This document shows positions 19,390 through 27,641 of a stretch of DNA of 64,000 nucleotides, one piece after another. A program made the position numbers and the translations under genes. The DNA lies in NCBI GenBank assembly GCA_963841855.1, contig CAWJEJ010000003.1:558001-622000 (forward strand), given 5' to 3'. The notes beneath the pieces were generated by a model. That model made no database searches and was not told the DNA's origin. It saw only the letters and a list, made by a program, of their open reading frames with translations. Position 1 is the stretch's first letter. The number at the start of each line of letters is the position of its first letter. Source of the stretch: CAXBBB01 sp963841855. GTDB lineage: Bacteria; Bacteroidota; Rhodothermia; Rhodothermales; BA12.

Positions 19390-20117
19390 TTCGAGTTCCC
19401 ATCAAATGGATCGTCGCCGTCGTGCTGACGCTGCTCGTTGCGGGCGGTGCGGCGTGGTACGGCTACGTGCTTCCGGTCGAGCGCATCACGGTCGTCGACG
19501 CCGAGTACGCCGACATGGACCAACTACTCCAACTCGCAAGGGTCGATACGTCGATGGCGATGCACGAAGTCGACGCCGGACTGGTCGCCGACCGCGTCCG
19601 CCGTCATCCATGGGTGGCGAGCGCCAACGTGATGCGGATGCCGGACGGCACGCTGCGCATCCGCGTCGAAGAACGCACGCCCGTCGCCCTGGCCCTCGAC
19701 CGCAACGGCGACGCCGCGTTCTACCTCGACGCGCGCGGCTACGCGATGCCTGCGACCGACGCCGCCGTCTTCTACGTCCCGCTCGTGCGTGGCGCTCAGG
19801 CTCCGCCGCACCCGACGCGCCCCGTCGCGTCGTCCGCACTCCGCGCCCTACTCGCTGACCTCGCCGCGATGAGCGAGGAGGAAACCACGCTAGCCGCCGA
19901 GTTCGTCGTCACCCGCGCGGGCATCGACGCCTGGACGCCCGCCGCGCCAAACGGCCGCAGCCTGCGCGTCCGGCTCGGCGACCACTCGTTTGCCCGCAAA
20001 ATCGCCGCCCTGGACGCCTATTGGCACCAGTCGCTGCTCACGCACCCGACCCGCGATGTGGCGACGGTCGACCTGCGCTTCGACGGCCAACTCATCACGA
20101 CCGGAGGTGAGGTATGA
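19386..20117 (+). CDS. ftsQ: cell division protein FtsQ
   Basis: Bitopic division protein of 243 residues. A short cytoplasmic N-terminus and a transmembrane helix (WIVAVVLTLLVAGGAAWYGY) are followed by a POTRA-like region (ERITVVDAEYADMDQLLQLARV... HPWVASANVMRMPDGTLRIRVEERTPVA), a clear FtsQ/DivIB pattern. The C-terminal beta domain is less conserved. Overlaps murC by four bases. Confidence 0.9.
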   Translation: MIRVPIKWIVAVVLTLLVAGGAAWYGYVLPVERITVVDAEYADMDQLLQLARVDTSMAMHEVDAGLVADRVRRHPWVASANVMRMPDGTLRIRVEERTPVALALDRNGDAAFYLDARGYAMPATDAAVFYVPLVRGAQAPPHPTRPVASSALRALLADLAAMSEEETTLAAEFVVTRAGIDAWTPAAPNGRSLRVRLGDHSFARKIAALDAYWHQSLLTHPTRDVATVDLRFDGQLITTGGEV

Positions 20118-20158
20118 CGTGCTTCGTCTTTGCCTCGGACCACCTCGCCCTAACGGGC

Positions 20159-20252
20159 ACCCCTCCTTCGAAAGGAGGGGACGGGATGTGCAGCTACCTC
20201 AAAACCCATCCTCCCCTCAGATGAGGGGAGGTGCCCGAAGGGCGGAGGGGTC
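20159..20252. repeat. GC-rich dispersed repeat, copy B
   Basis: Between ftsQ and ftsA: CCCTCCTTCGAAAGGAGGG, then CCTCCCCTCAGATGAGGGGAGG and a GGGCGGAGGGGTC end, sharing architecture with the element at 17807-17940. The remaining roughly 115 bases before ftsA hold no gene and probably the ftsA promoter. Confidence 0.65.
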
Positions 20253-20367
20253 GAGGCAAGCACCCACACTCCACCACTCCAACCGGATCACCTGATCCGT
20301 CCTACCGGCAGGCCGCGCTCTTGGGGAAGAGAGCACGGTCAGCCATCATCCACACAGCCACATCATT

Positions 20368-21645
20368 ATGAGCGAACGCATCGTCGTCGGCGTAGACATC
20401 GGCACCACCAAGGTGTGTGCGATCGTCGCGTCGCACGTCTCGGGGGGAGACGTTCACGTACTCGGCGTCGGCATGGCGCCCAGCGACGGCCTCAACCGAG
20501 GCGTCGTCGTCAACATCGACAAAACCGTCCACGCCGTCCAGCAAGCGGTCAACGAGGCCGAACGCATGGCGGGCGTCGAGGTCAAACGCGTCATCGTCGG
20601 CATCGCGGGCGACCACATCGAAAGCCGCCAGAGTCGGGGCATCATCACGATCAACAACCGCTCGGGCGAGATCGGCGCCGTCGACGTGCAGCGGTTAATC
20701 GAGGACACGCGCCAGGTCGATGTGCCCTCCGATCGGACGATTCTGCACGTCATCCCGCAGGAGTTTATCGTCGACGGGCAGGACGGCGTCTTCGATCCGG
20801 TCGGTATGAGCGGCAAGCGACTCGAAGCCAAGGTGCACATCATTACCGGGCTCGTCAGCGCGACGCGCAATATCCACCGGTGCATCGAGAAAGCAGGCTA
20901 CGAAGTCGCCGATATCGTGCTCGAGCCGCTGGCTTCGAGCTATGCGGTCCTGCATCCCGACGAGAAAGAGATCGGCGTCGCGCTGATCGACATCGGCGGC
21001 GGGACGACCGACATCGCGGTCTTCGAGGAGAACACGATCCGCCACACCGCCGTCATCGCGATCGCGGGCAACAAAGTGACGGACGACATCCGCAGGGGCT
21101 TGGGCGTGATGCGCGAGCAGGCCGAAGCGCTCAAGCAGCAGTTCGGCGTGACGCTGGTCGACATGGCGGACGAGAACGAGGAGATCACCATTCCTGGCAT
21201 CGGCGGGCGACCCGAGAAAGCCGTCGGGCGCAGCGTGCTGGCGCAGATCGTGCAGCCGCGCATGGAGGAAATCCTCGAGTTTGCAGCCGTCGAAATCCGG
21301 CGCACCAACTACGGGCAGCACTTGTCGGGAGGCGTCGTGCTGAGCGGCGGCGGCGCGCTGATTCCCGGAACGGCCGAACTCGCCGCCGACATCCTGGGCG
21401 TCGAAACGCGCATCGGTCGGCCCATCGGGCTCGAAGGGGCCCTCTACGATCAGGTCGACGATCCCAAGTTTGCGACATCGGTCGGGCTGGTGCTCTATGG
21501 CATCCGTCCCGAAGTCATCGGAGGCGTCGTCGGCAGCGACGCAATGGGTGTCCGTCCGTCGACGGCCCCGCCCGTGCAGCCGCCCGCCTCTAAAGAGTCG
21601 AGCAATCTGTTCTCGTCCGTCAAGCGCTTCTTCGACGAACTCTAG
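20368..21645 (+). CDS. ftsA: cell division protein FtsA
   Basis: Actin-like ATPase that tethers FtsZ to the membrane. 425 residues: VVGVDIGTTKVCAIVA (phosphate 1), the 1C domain with RVIVGIAGDHIES, LIDIGGGTTDIAVF (phosphate 2), VVLSGGGALIPGTAELA (adenosine), and the C-terminal amphipathic FSSVKRFFDEL likely to insert in the membrane. Preceded by a 250-base spacer, so probably has its own promoter. Confidence 0.97.
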   Translation: MSERIVVGVDIGTTKVCAIVASHVSGGDVHVLGVGMAPSDGLNRGVVVNIDKTVHAVQQAVNEAERMAGVEVKRVIVGIAGDHIESRQSRGIITINNRSGEIGAVDVQRLIEDTRQVDVPSDRTILHVIPQEFIVDGQDGVFDPVGMSGKRLEAKVHIITGLVSATRNIHRCIEKAGYEVADIVLEPLASSYAVLHPDEKEIGVALIDIGGGTTDIAVFEENTIRHTAVIAIAGNKVTDDIRRGLGVMREQAEALKQQFGVTLVDMADENEEITIPGIGGRPEKAVGRSVLAQIVQPRMEEILEFAAVEIRRTNYGQHLSGGVVLSGGGALIPGTAELAADILGVETRIGRPIGLEGALYDQVDDPKFATSVGLVLYGIRPEVIGGVVGSDAMGVRPSTAPPVQPPASKESSNLFSSVKRFFDEL

Positions 21646-21668
21646 AGCGCATCTATCCCATAATCCTG

Positions 21669-21700
21669 GAGGCTGCCGGCAGTCGGCCCTCTTCTTTTTT
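21669..21700 (+). terminator. probable intrinsic terminator after ftsA
   Basis: A GAGG...CCTC stem enclosing CCG/CGG pairs, followed by TTCTTTTTT, lies between ftsA and ftsZ. The stem is imperfect, so partial read-through to ftsZ is plausible. Confidence 0.5.
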
Positions 21701-21735
21701 CCAAGCCACATCACACACAACCATCGGGGGACACC

Positions 21736-23157
21736 ATGGATATCACCAAACTCAATTCGGGCTACGACCTGCCCACGACCCAGCAACGCTCGGCTCCCGC
21801 CGACACCACTTCTAGCCTGTCCGCCGCGCCGAGCACGTTGATCAGCAGCCGCTTCGAGTTCGTCGAGGACGAGCCGATGGCCGCGCGTATGGCCGTGATC
21901 GGCGTCGGCGGAGGCGGCGGCAACGCGGTCAACAACATGATCGAGAAAGGCATCTCGGGCGTCGACTTCATCGTCATCAACACGGACCAGCAGGCGCTGG
22001 CGTTCAACCAGGCGCCGGTCAAGATCCAGGCAGGCCGCGCGCTGACCAAAGGACTGGGCGCGGGAGCGCGTCCCCAGGTCGGCGCCGAAGCGGTCGAAGA
22101 GTGCCGGGGCGAGATCGAAAAGCTGCTCGACGGCTACGACATGGTCTTCATCACGGCCGGAATGGGCGGTGGAACCGGAACCGGAGGCGCGCCGACGGTT
22201 GCGCACATCGCGCGCAAGAAAGGCGTGCTGACCGTCGGAGTCGTCACGCGTCCGTTCACGTTCGAGGGCAAGCGCCGCCACGTCAGCTGCGAGCAAGGCA
22301 TCGCCGCGCTGGCCGCCAACGTCGACACACTCGTCGTCATCCCCAACGAGCGCCTCAACGATGTCGCCCAGAAGCTGACGGTCAAGCAGGCGTTCGGCAT
22401 GGCCGACGACGTGCTCTACAAAGCCACGCGCGGCATCGCCGACCTGATCACCGAACACGGCCTGGTCAACCTCGACTTCGCCGACGTGCGGACGACGATC
22501 CAGGACGGCGGTTTGTCGCTGATGGGATCGGGCGAGGCCAAGGGCGAGGATAGGGCCGAGATCGCCGCGCAAAAGGCGATCACGAGCCCGCTCTTCGACG
22601 GCCTGTCGATCCGAGGCGCGCGCAACGTGATCGTCAACATCACCGGTTCGAGCGACATCGGCCTTTCCGAGTCGACCCGGGCGGCCGACCTGATCAACGA
22701 AGCCGCCGGGCCCGAAGTCGAGATGATCTGGGGCCTGGTCTTCAACGAAGAAATGGGCGATCTGCTGCGCGTAACCGTCATCGCGACGGGTTTCGACCGC
22801 AAGGGGGAGGAGGTCGCTCCCAAGCCGCAGCCCGCACCCGAAGCCAAACCTGAGGCTGCACCGCAGGCCGTCGAGCCCAAAGCCGAAGCCGATTCGGACC
22901 TACCCAAACGCCTCACGCGCTCGCAGCCGAGCGATCACGCGCCGCGCCTCTACAAAGGCGAAGAAAACGTGCGCGCGCTCGATCAGCCCGCTTTCGTGCG
23001 GCGGCAGATGATGGACGAAGAGCCGGTTGAGCCCGGGCCGCGTACCAAAGTCGTCAAGCGCGTGCGGCTCGACACGTCGGGCATCGAAGGTAATCGCCCC
23101 TCGGCGAAACGTCCCGACACCGACGAGCCGACGTTTCTTCGCCGCCAGTACGACTGA
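21736..23157 (+). CDS. ftsZ: cell division protein FtsZ
   Basis: Tubulin-like GTPase forming the Z ring. 473 residues. The GTP-binding half has VGGGGGNAVNNM and the tubulin signature GMGGGTGTGGAP; the T7-loop region NLDFADVRTTI is intact. After about residue 330 a long acidic and proline-rich linker leads to a basic C-terminal tail ending EPTFLRRQYD, the likely FtsA-binding peptide. Last gene of the dcw cluster. Confidence 0.98.
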   Translation: MDITKLNSGYDLPTTQQRSAPADTTSSLSAAPSTLISSRFEFVEDEPMAARMAVIGVGGGGGNAVNNMIEKGISGVDFIVINTDQQALAFNQAPVKIQAGRALTKGLGAGARPQVGAEAVEECRGEIEKLLDGYDMVFITAGMGGGTGTGGAPTVAHIARKKGVLTVGVVTRPFTFEGKRRHVSCEQGIAALAANVDTLVVIPNERLNDVAQKLTVKQAFGMADDVLYKATRGIADLITEHGLVNLDFADVRTTIQDGGLSLMGSGEAKGEDRAEIAAQKAITSPLFDGLSIRGARNVIVNITGSSDIGLSESTRAADLINEAAGPEVEMIWGLVFNEEMGDLLRVTVIATGFDRKGEEVAPKPQPAPEAKPEAAPQAVEPKAEADSDLPKRLTRSQPSDHAPRLYKGEENVRALDQPAFVRRQMMDEEPVEPGPRTKVVKRVRLDTSGIEGNRPSAKRPDTDEPTFLRRQYD

Positions 23158-23209
23158 CGCGAAGTGCCGCTCGGCTCGAAACGGATGCATCGCCCGTCTA
23201 CCTCATCCG

Positions 23210-23242
23210 AAGCCCCGCTGTCCTCTACGGACGGTGGGGCTT
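23210..23242. terminator. strong hairpin terminator between ftsZ and intI
   Basis: AAGCCCCGCTGTCC pairs with GGACGGTGGGGCTT across the loop TCTA/CG, a 14-base stem with two G-U pairs. It lies between the converging ends of ftsZ and the integrase and probably works on both strands. Confidence 0.75.
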
Positions 23243-23252
23243 GATCGGTTTG

Positions 23253-24263
23253 TCAAACGGAGAGCCGTTCGAGTGGGCTGACGGCCGCGACGGCGCTCTG
23301 GGTGACGTGCAGGTAAATCTGCGTCGTCTTCAGGCTCGCGTGTCCGAGCAGGCTCTGAACCGTGCGGATGTCCGTTCCGCCTTCGAGCATGTGCGTCGCA
23401 AAACTGTGGCGCAGCGCGTGCGGCGAGACGCGGTTGGACAGGTTCGCAGCGCGCGCCGCGTTCTTAATGGCTTTCTGAACCGAGGACGATGAGACGTGAT
23501 GGCGGCGGCGCATCCCCGAACGCGGATCGACCGAGAGGCTGCGCGAGGGGAAGAGCCATTGCCACGCCGGATCGGTGGCGGCGTAGGGCATCTTGCGGGC
23601 GAGCGCATGGGGCAGATAGACGCCCGGAAGTCCTCGGTGCCGGTCGTCCGAGGCGACGGCGAGCGCGTGCTCTACCTGCTTGCGCAGCGGGTCGACGAGC
23701 GAGGACGGCAGAACGGTGAGGCGGTCCTTGTTGCCTTTTGCTCTGCGCACTGAGAGAGTTCGCCGGTCGAACGAGACGTCTTGAACGCGCAAGCGAAGCG
23801 CCTCGGCGAGCCGTAACCCCGATCCATAAAGCAGTCGCGCGATAAGGGCCGAGGGGCGCGTGCGCAGGCGAGAGAGCAGCGCGCCGACCTGATCTGAGGA
23901 GAGGACGACGGGCAGTGTGCGCGGCCGCTGCGGACGGACGAGCGGACGCAGCACGCCGAGTGGCTGGTAGAGCACGTGCTCGTAGAGAAACACGATAGCC
24001 GAGAGTGCCTGTCTGAGCGTGGAAGCGGCCAAGTCGCGCCGGACCGCGAGGTGGTCGAAGAAGTCGGACACATCGCCGTCTGCCAGGTCCGCAGGGTGGC
24101 GCAGTGTGCCAGTCCGGCGCTCGTGAAAGCGGACGAGACGAACGGTCCACGAGAGGTACGATCGTTCGGTGGCAAGAGCAAAACCTCGGCGGCGGCACGC
24201 TGCACGCACGGACGGCAGCAGACGCCGCTGGTGGTGGTGAGCGTGGGTAATGGGAGCAGGCAT
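23253..24263 (-). CDS. intI: integron integrase IntI
   Basis: Site-specific tyrosine recombinase that inserts and excises gene cassettes by joining attI and attC. 336 residues from the ATG at 24263, the usual IntI length; longer upstream frames are rejected. The SAM-like N-terminal domain is residues 10-105. Catalytic residues: Arg151 (GSGLRLAEAL), Lys176, His282/Arg285 (HALRHSFAT), His308 (LLGHAS), Tyr317 (TTQIYLHV). The IntI-specific insertion is visible at about 216-256 (LPHALARKMPYA... VDPRSGMRRRHH) and separates this from XerC/D. It appears intact. No recognisable LexA operator was found upstream. Confidence 0.95.
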   Translation of the reverse strand: MPAPITHAHHHQRRLLPSVRAACRRRGFALATERSYLSWTVRLVRFHERRTGTLRHPADLADGDVSDFFDHLAVRRDLAASTLRQALSAIVFLYEHVLYQPLGVLRPLVRPQRPRTLPVVLSSDQVGALLSRLRTRPSALIARLLYGSGLRLAEALRLRVQDVSFDRRTLSVRRAKGNKDRLTVLPSSLVDPLRKQVEHALAVASDDRHRGLPGVYLPHALARKMPYAATDPAWQWLFPSRSLSVDPRSGMRRRHHVSSSSVQKAIKNAARAANLSNRVSPHALRHSFATHMLEGGTDIRTVQSLLGHASLKTTQIYLHVTQSAVAAVSPLERLSV

Positions 24264-24457
24264 CGCGCACTTAGACACCTCGACCTCGCTCTGCATAACC
24301 TCTTTCGTCGCGTTATCAGGAAAAAGATCGGCTTTCCGTTCGCAGCGCCCAGGCATTAGCTGTTGCGCAAGCACGAGATAGCGCGTATTCTGCGGTCTCG
24401 TTATCCGGCGATCCTTCTCAATAACATGACGGATCGCCGCACAATCACTGGTTATGC
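24264..24457 (+). other. attI region with first cassette junction
   Basis: The 190 bases between the intI start and the first cassette. The junction core GTTATGC is at 24451-24457. A GCATAAC heptamer occurs at about 24293 and further ATAAC/GTTAT words are scattered through it. This is where the integrase should add new cassettes, and it likely also carries the intI promoter; the cassette promoter could be here or inside intI. Placement is by analogy with known integrons. Confidence 0.7.
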
Positions 24458-25008
24458 GGCTTGTCCCACTCGTTGCAGCAATCCTCTTTCTGTCGGCCTG
24501 TTCTGGCGCGGTAGTGGAAGACTCCGGCAATACGTTCGTCGGCGCTACGACCATGCAGCGTGATCGGAGCGCCGACGTGACGTTCACCACGCCTGCGGGA
24601 TATGAGGCGCGCCCCGAGATGCAAAGCAGACTTGGGGGCAATGCGTCTTTCCAGGACGCCACGGATGCTGAGCGCATCTACACGGCTCTGTTTCGGTGGG
24701 GAAACCATTACACCCGCCAAGACTTCGCCGAGTTTGTGGCAAACGACATTGCCAACACGCAGCGTCGGATCATCGGAGTGCAGGTCTCTGAGGTGCGTCC
24801 GACTCCGGATCTGGTGACCCGGTTCGGCGAACCTATTGTAGGAATGCTATTCGAGAATCCTGAGCCAGAAGGGGATCCCGACCGATATGGTGACTCGATG
24901 GTCTTCTATTTCACTACGGGAGCGGGAGTGTGGATTGTGTCGAGGTATGCGCCAGCAGCGGTCTTGCGCGAAGATATTGAGTCAGATGCGGCGATTCCTG
25001 GTTGGTAG
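24454..25008 (+). CDS. cassette 1: lipoprotein of unknown function
   Basis: First and therefore best-placed cassette for expression from the integron promoter. 184 residues with a lipoprotein signal (LVAAILFLSAC) and a mixed alpha/beta mature part (FTTPAGYEARPEM, VFYFTTGAGVWIVSRYAP). The start codon ATG is inside the GTTATGC core at the attI junction, so the gene begins within the recombination site. No family recognised. Confidence 0.85.
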   Translation: MRLVPLVAAILFLSACSGAVVEDSGNTFVGATTMQRDRSADVTFTTPAGYEARPEMQSRLGGNASFQDATDAERIYTALFRWGNHYTRQDFAEFVANDIANTQRRIIGVQVSEVRPTPDLVTRFGEPIVGMLFENPEPEGDPDRYGDSMVFYFTTGAGVWIVSRYAPAAVLREDIESDAAIPGW

Positions 25009-25028
25009 CACGATTCCGAACGTTAGCC

Positions 25029-25148
25029 GCATAACCCTTGGCATCGGGCGACGCAGAGGCGGGCTGCTTGCCACGTTTGATCGTCGGCGTCTACTTTGCT
25101 CGCTCACCCTTCCTCGTGCTCTGCGCGCCAGAGCCTGTTTTGTTATGC
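25029..25148 (+). repeat. attC 1
   Basis: Left box GCATAAC 25029-25035 and right box GTTATGC 25142-25148 are exact complements. 120 bases; slightly divergent left arm (TTGGCATCGGGCGACG). GTTAGCC directly precedes the left box. Confidence 0.93.
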
Positions 25149-25422
25149 CGCACGGTGGCGGGCGTCATCGGCGCGGCTCGTTTCGGCGTTGGTTCTGTGA
25201 TCGCTCCGTGGCGCTCGGCTCAGTTCGGCGTCTCCGTGCCGGTCGGCTCGCGGGCCCCGTCAGCTTCGGCGGCGGCGCGTTTCCGGTGTCTTCGTTCGAG
25301 CAGCGACTTCGGCACGTCCAGCGACTCGGCGGCTCCGTTCGTGAATCTTGGTCGTCAGTTTTCGGTGGCATCGTCGGCGCGCGTCGCGGTTTGCTCGGTG
25401 TGGTGTTCGTCCCGGCGGTGCG
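25149..25422 (+). other. cassette 2: no convincing gene
   Basis: 274 bases between attC 1 and attC 2. No plus-strand gene with a plausible start. It is clearly related to cassette 15 (34174-34480): shared blocks include TGTGATCGCTCCG, GGCGTCTCCGTGCC and TTCGTGAATCT-GGTCGTC. Minus-strand frames in both contain a loosely similar T-E/K-IHE-SR-VA stretch but no coherent protein. Could be a non-coding RNA, a decayed gene or a minus-strand gene broken by indels. Confidence 0.7.
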
Positions 25423-25543
25423 GCATAACCCTTGGCTGCGGGCGACGCAAAGGCGGGCGGTTGTGCTCGCTCGGGCGGTGGTGCTATCATGAGCACGTTC
25501 AATCATCGGCGCGGTTTGCGCGCCAGAGCCTTGTCTGTTATAC
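25423..25543 (+). repeat. attC 2
   Basis: GCATAAC 25423-25429 to GTTATAC 25537-25543, 121 bases, with the common arms and the GCTATCATGAGCACGTTC type of central loop. Confidence 0.93.
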
Positions 25544-25548
25544 GGCAT

Positions 25549-26208
25549 ATGAAACTGCGTCATTACATCCAGTCGGTTTCGACTGTTTGCGTAGCACTTT
25601 CTGCGCTCATCTCCTCTAACGCCTTAGCCCAGGACCGTCTCAGTTTTGGAGCCTCTGTCGGGGTAGTAGAGTCGACACTCACTGGCGAGTTCGACTTCAA
25701 TTACGGCTCACATGTAGGCGTTCAAATTGGTGGGTTCACTTCATACGCCGTGTTGCCGTACGCGCAGGTCAGAGCTGAAATAGAAGTAGCTCGCTCCGGC
25801 TTCGACTCTATTGGGGAACAGACGGACGAGTTAGGAAATCTGATAGGCAACTATGCCTTCACCACGAACCTCTACTACTTATCCTTTCCGATTCTCGCGC
25901 AGTTGTCGTCTCCGTCACTAGGCCCATTGTCCATCTATGGGATTGCCGGTGTTCGGCCTGACGTTATCGCGTACCGCGATCTAGGCATCATTCGGGTTGG
26001 TGAGGAGACCGCAAAAGATCGAACGGCAGACTTTTTCTCTACGTTCAGTATCAGCAGTGTGATTGGCGGTGGCGTTCAGTCAGAAGTTTTGTCGCGCCGG
26101 TTGTTTGTCGAAGTTCGTCGAGGGAAAGGTCTCACCGATCTTGCAGATGGCGAACTCATTGACCGGAGGCGTGACACTTGGAGCGTTGCTCTGGGCGTGA
26201 TATTGTAG
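25549..26208 (+). CDS. cassette 3: outer membrane beta-barrel protein
   Basis: 219 residues with a cleavable signal peptide ending NALAQ, then alternating beta-strand pattern with glycine-rich turns (LSFGASVGVVES, SHVGVQIGGFTSYAV, TWSVALGVIL), as in the PorT/OMP_b-brl family of Bacteroidota. The start ATG is six bases after attC 2. A frame opening at ATGAGCACG inside attC 2 reads in phase into this gene. Stop just before attC 3. Confidence 0.8.
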   Translation: MKLRHYIQSVSTVCVALSALISSNALAQDRLSFGASVGVVESTLTGEFDFNYGSHVGVQIGGFTSYAVLPYAQVRAEIEVARSGFDSIGEQTDELGNLIGNYAFTTNLYYLSFPILAQLSSPSLGPLSIYGIAGVRPDVIAYRDLGIIRVGEETAKDRTADFFSTFSISSVIGGGVQSEVLSRRLFVEVRRGKGLTDLADGELIDRRRDTWSVALGVIL

Positions 26209-26215
26209 TGTTGCC

Positions 26216-26337
26216 GTATAACCCTTGGCTGCGGGCGACGCAAAGGCCGAGCGTTTTTGCGCTGTCTCGGCGTGGGCGACTACATTGGCACGCTCACCGT
26301 CGGCGCTCTTTGCGCGCCAGAGCCTTGTCTGTTATGC
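26216..26337 (+). repeat. attC 3
   Basis: GTATAAC 26216-26222 to GTTATGC 26331-26337, 122 bases, loop of the GTCTCGGCG...TACATTG type. Confidence 0.93.
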
Positions 26338-26371
26338 CGCTTTGACCAGCGGCGCAAATACTCCAAGACCC

Positions 26372-26810
26372 ATGCGTTATTTTCTTTCCATCCTGCTCCT
26401 TTTGCCCTTTGTTGCCGCATGCGACTCCTCTGATGACGGAGAAGCGTTTCCTGAGATTCAGGGAGCATGGGAGGATTATTGACGTGTATGGCAGCAGCTT
26501 CATCTGGATTGAAGGGGATAGGCTGACAGACACGTTTGTGGGGTTTGATACCGTGTTTAATGGTGGCGATATTCGAATAGGAATAGGTGAGTGCCGACAG
26601 GCTCCTTCTAATTTTGCAGTCTACAAAACTGAGCTTGATAAAGACCCTGACGGCGTGGCTGTGTATCAGAAAGGTAGCCAAAGGTATCGAGTATATTTCG
26701 AGGCAGGATCATTAGTGCGTCAGAGAGTTGGAGGTGGCCAGTCAGAGTATGTGCCAGTGTCTCGACCACAGTCAGTTGAAAATCTGGAGTCTCTTCCAGA
26801 ATGTGACTGA
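26372..26810 (+). CDS. cassette 4: lipoprotein, frameshifted
   Basis: The frame from 26372 gives a lipoprotein signal (FLSILLLLPFVAAC) and stops after about 36 residues at 26482. The downstream part is open in another frame to 26810 and continues naturally from the same point (QGAWE then IIDVYGSSFIWIEGDRL). One extra G in TGGGAGGATTATT near 26472 explains the break. The joined protein is about 145 residues with a lipocalin-like beta pattern (GSSFIWIEGD, YRVYFEAGS). Either a recent frameshift or a sequence error. Confidence 0.65.
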
Positions 26811-26816
26811 CCGGCG

Positions 26817-26934
26817 GCATAACCCTTGGCTGCGGGCGACGCAAAGGCGGGCGTTTTGCGCTGTCTCGGCGGTGGTGTCTACATTGCTCGCTCACCGTCG
26901 GCGCATTTGCGCGCCAGAGCCTTGTCTGTTATGC
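26817..26934 (+). repeat. attC 4
   Basis: GCATAAC 26817-26823 to GTTATGC 26928-26934, 118 bases, loop of the TACATTG type. Confidence 0.93.
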
Positions 26935-26963
26935 CGCCTACCTGCGGCGAAAATCTAAAATCT

Positions 26964-27484
26964 ATGCGTTTTGCTCCACTACTACTGCTGGTCCTCGCCG
27001 CACTCACAGCCATCCCCGAATACGCATATGCCCAAGAGAGCGTCGTCCCAGTAGAACGACGCCAGTTCAGCAGCCGCCTCCGCAGTATCAAGAACCTCAG
27101 CAAACTCGTTACGAAGGCTCGCCAGTTGTCCAGCAGCGCAGTGACAACGCGCGAGACCTGATGCAAGGAATGCTTGCAGGCGAGATGGCAGCTAAGAATG
27201 TCGGCACCGGTGCGATCTTTGGCGGCGGTTTGGCAAGCAGCCTTTTGTTCACGCCGCTCATCGGCGGCGGTGTGGCATACATCATAACCTCGTCCAGAGA
27301 TGCCGACCCGTCAACGATGCAAATGATCATTTTGCAAGACGAGAGTCCGGCGTACATGATGGGCTATCAGGACGGATACAGTAAGACTTTGCAGAAGAAG
27401 CGCAACTGGTCATCGGCCAAGGGCACTATGACCGCTATGGGTATTATCGCGGGCCTGGTCATTTTGAACGCATCTCAGCAGTGA
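26964..27484 (+). CDS. cassette 5: secreted or membrane protein, frameshifted
   Basis: The frame at 26964 supplies a signal peptide (LLLLVLAALTAIPEYAYAQ). After VVPVE, sense continues in another frame as TTPVQQPPPQYQEPQQTRYEG and runs through SDNARDLMQGMLAGEMAAKN to 27484. The first frame stops at 27161, in a TGATG that would mimic a translational overlap. The mature part has a glycine-rich hydrophobic hairpin (GAIFGGGLASSLLFTPLIGGGVAYII), a MGYQDGYSKTLQKKR segment and a C-terminal hydrophobic helix. One gene split by one indel near 27050 is more likely than two genes. Confidence 0.6.
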
Positions 27485-27498
27485 ATTAACTATCGGCG

Positions 27499-27619
27499 GC
27501 ATAACCCTTGGCTGCGGGCGACGCAAAGGCGGGCGGTTGTGCTCGCTCGGGCGGCGGCGCTATCATGAGCACGTTCGCACACCTGCGCGGTTTGCGCGCC
27601 AGAGCCTTGTCTGTTATGC
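27499..27619 (+). repeat. attC 5
   Basis: GCATAAC 27499-27505 to GTTATGC 27613-27619, 121 bases, GCTATCATGAGCACGTTC loop type. Confidence 0.93.
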
Positions 27620-27641
27620 GCCTAACATACCTCGCAGTAAG

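Noticed and set aside
24264..24450. LexA operator in front of intI
   Set aside because: No convincing dyad like known LexA boxes was found, and the operator of this clade is not known to me.
27159..27163. Translationally coupled two-gene pair in cassette 5 (TGATG)
   Set aside because: The second frame reads sensibly well upstream of the apparent ATG and joins the first frame near 27050, so one frameshifted gene is more likely.
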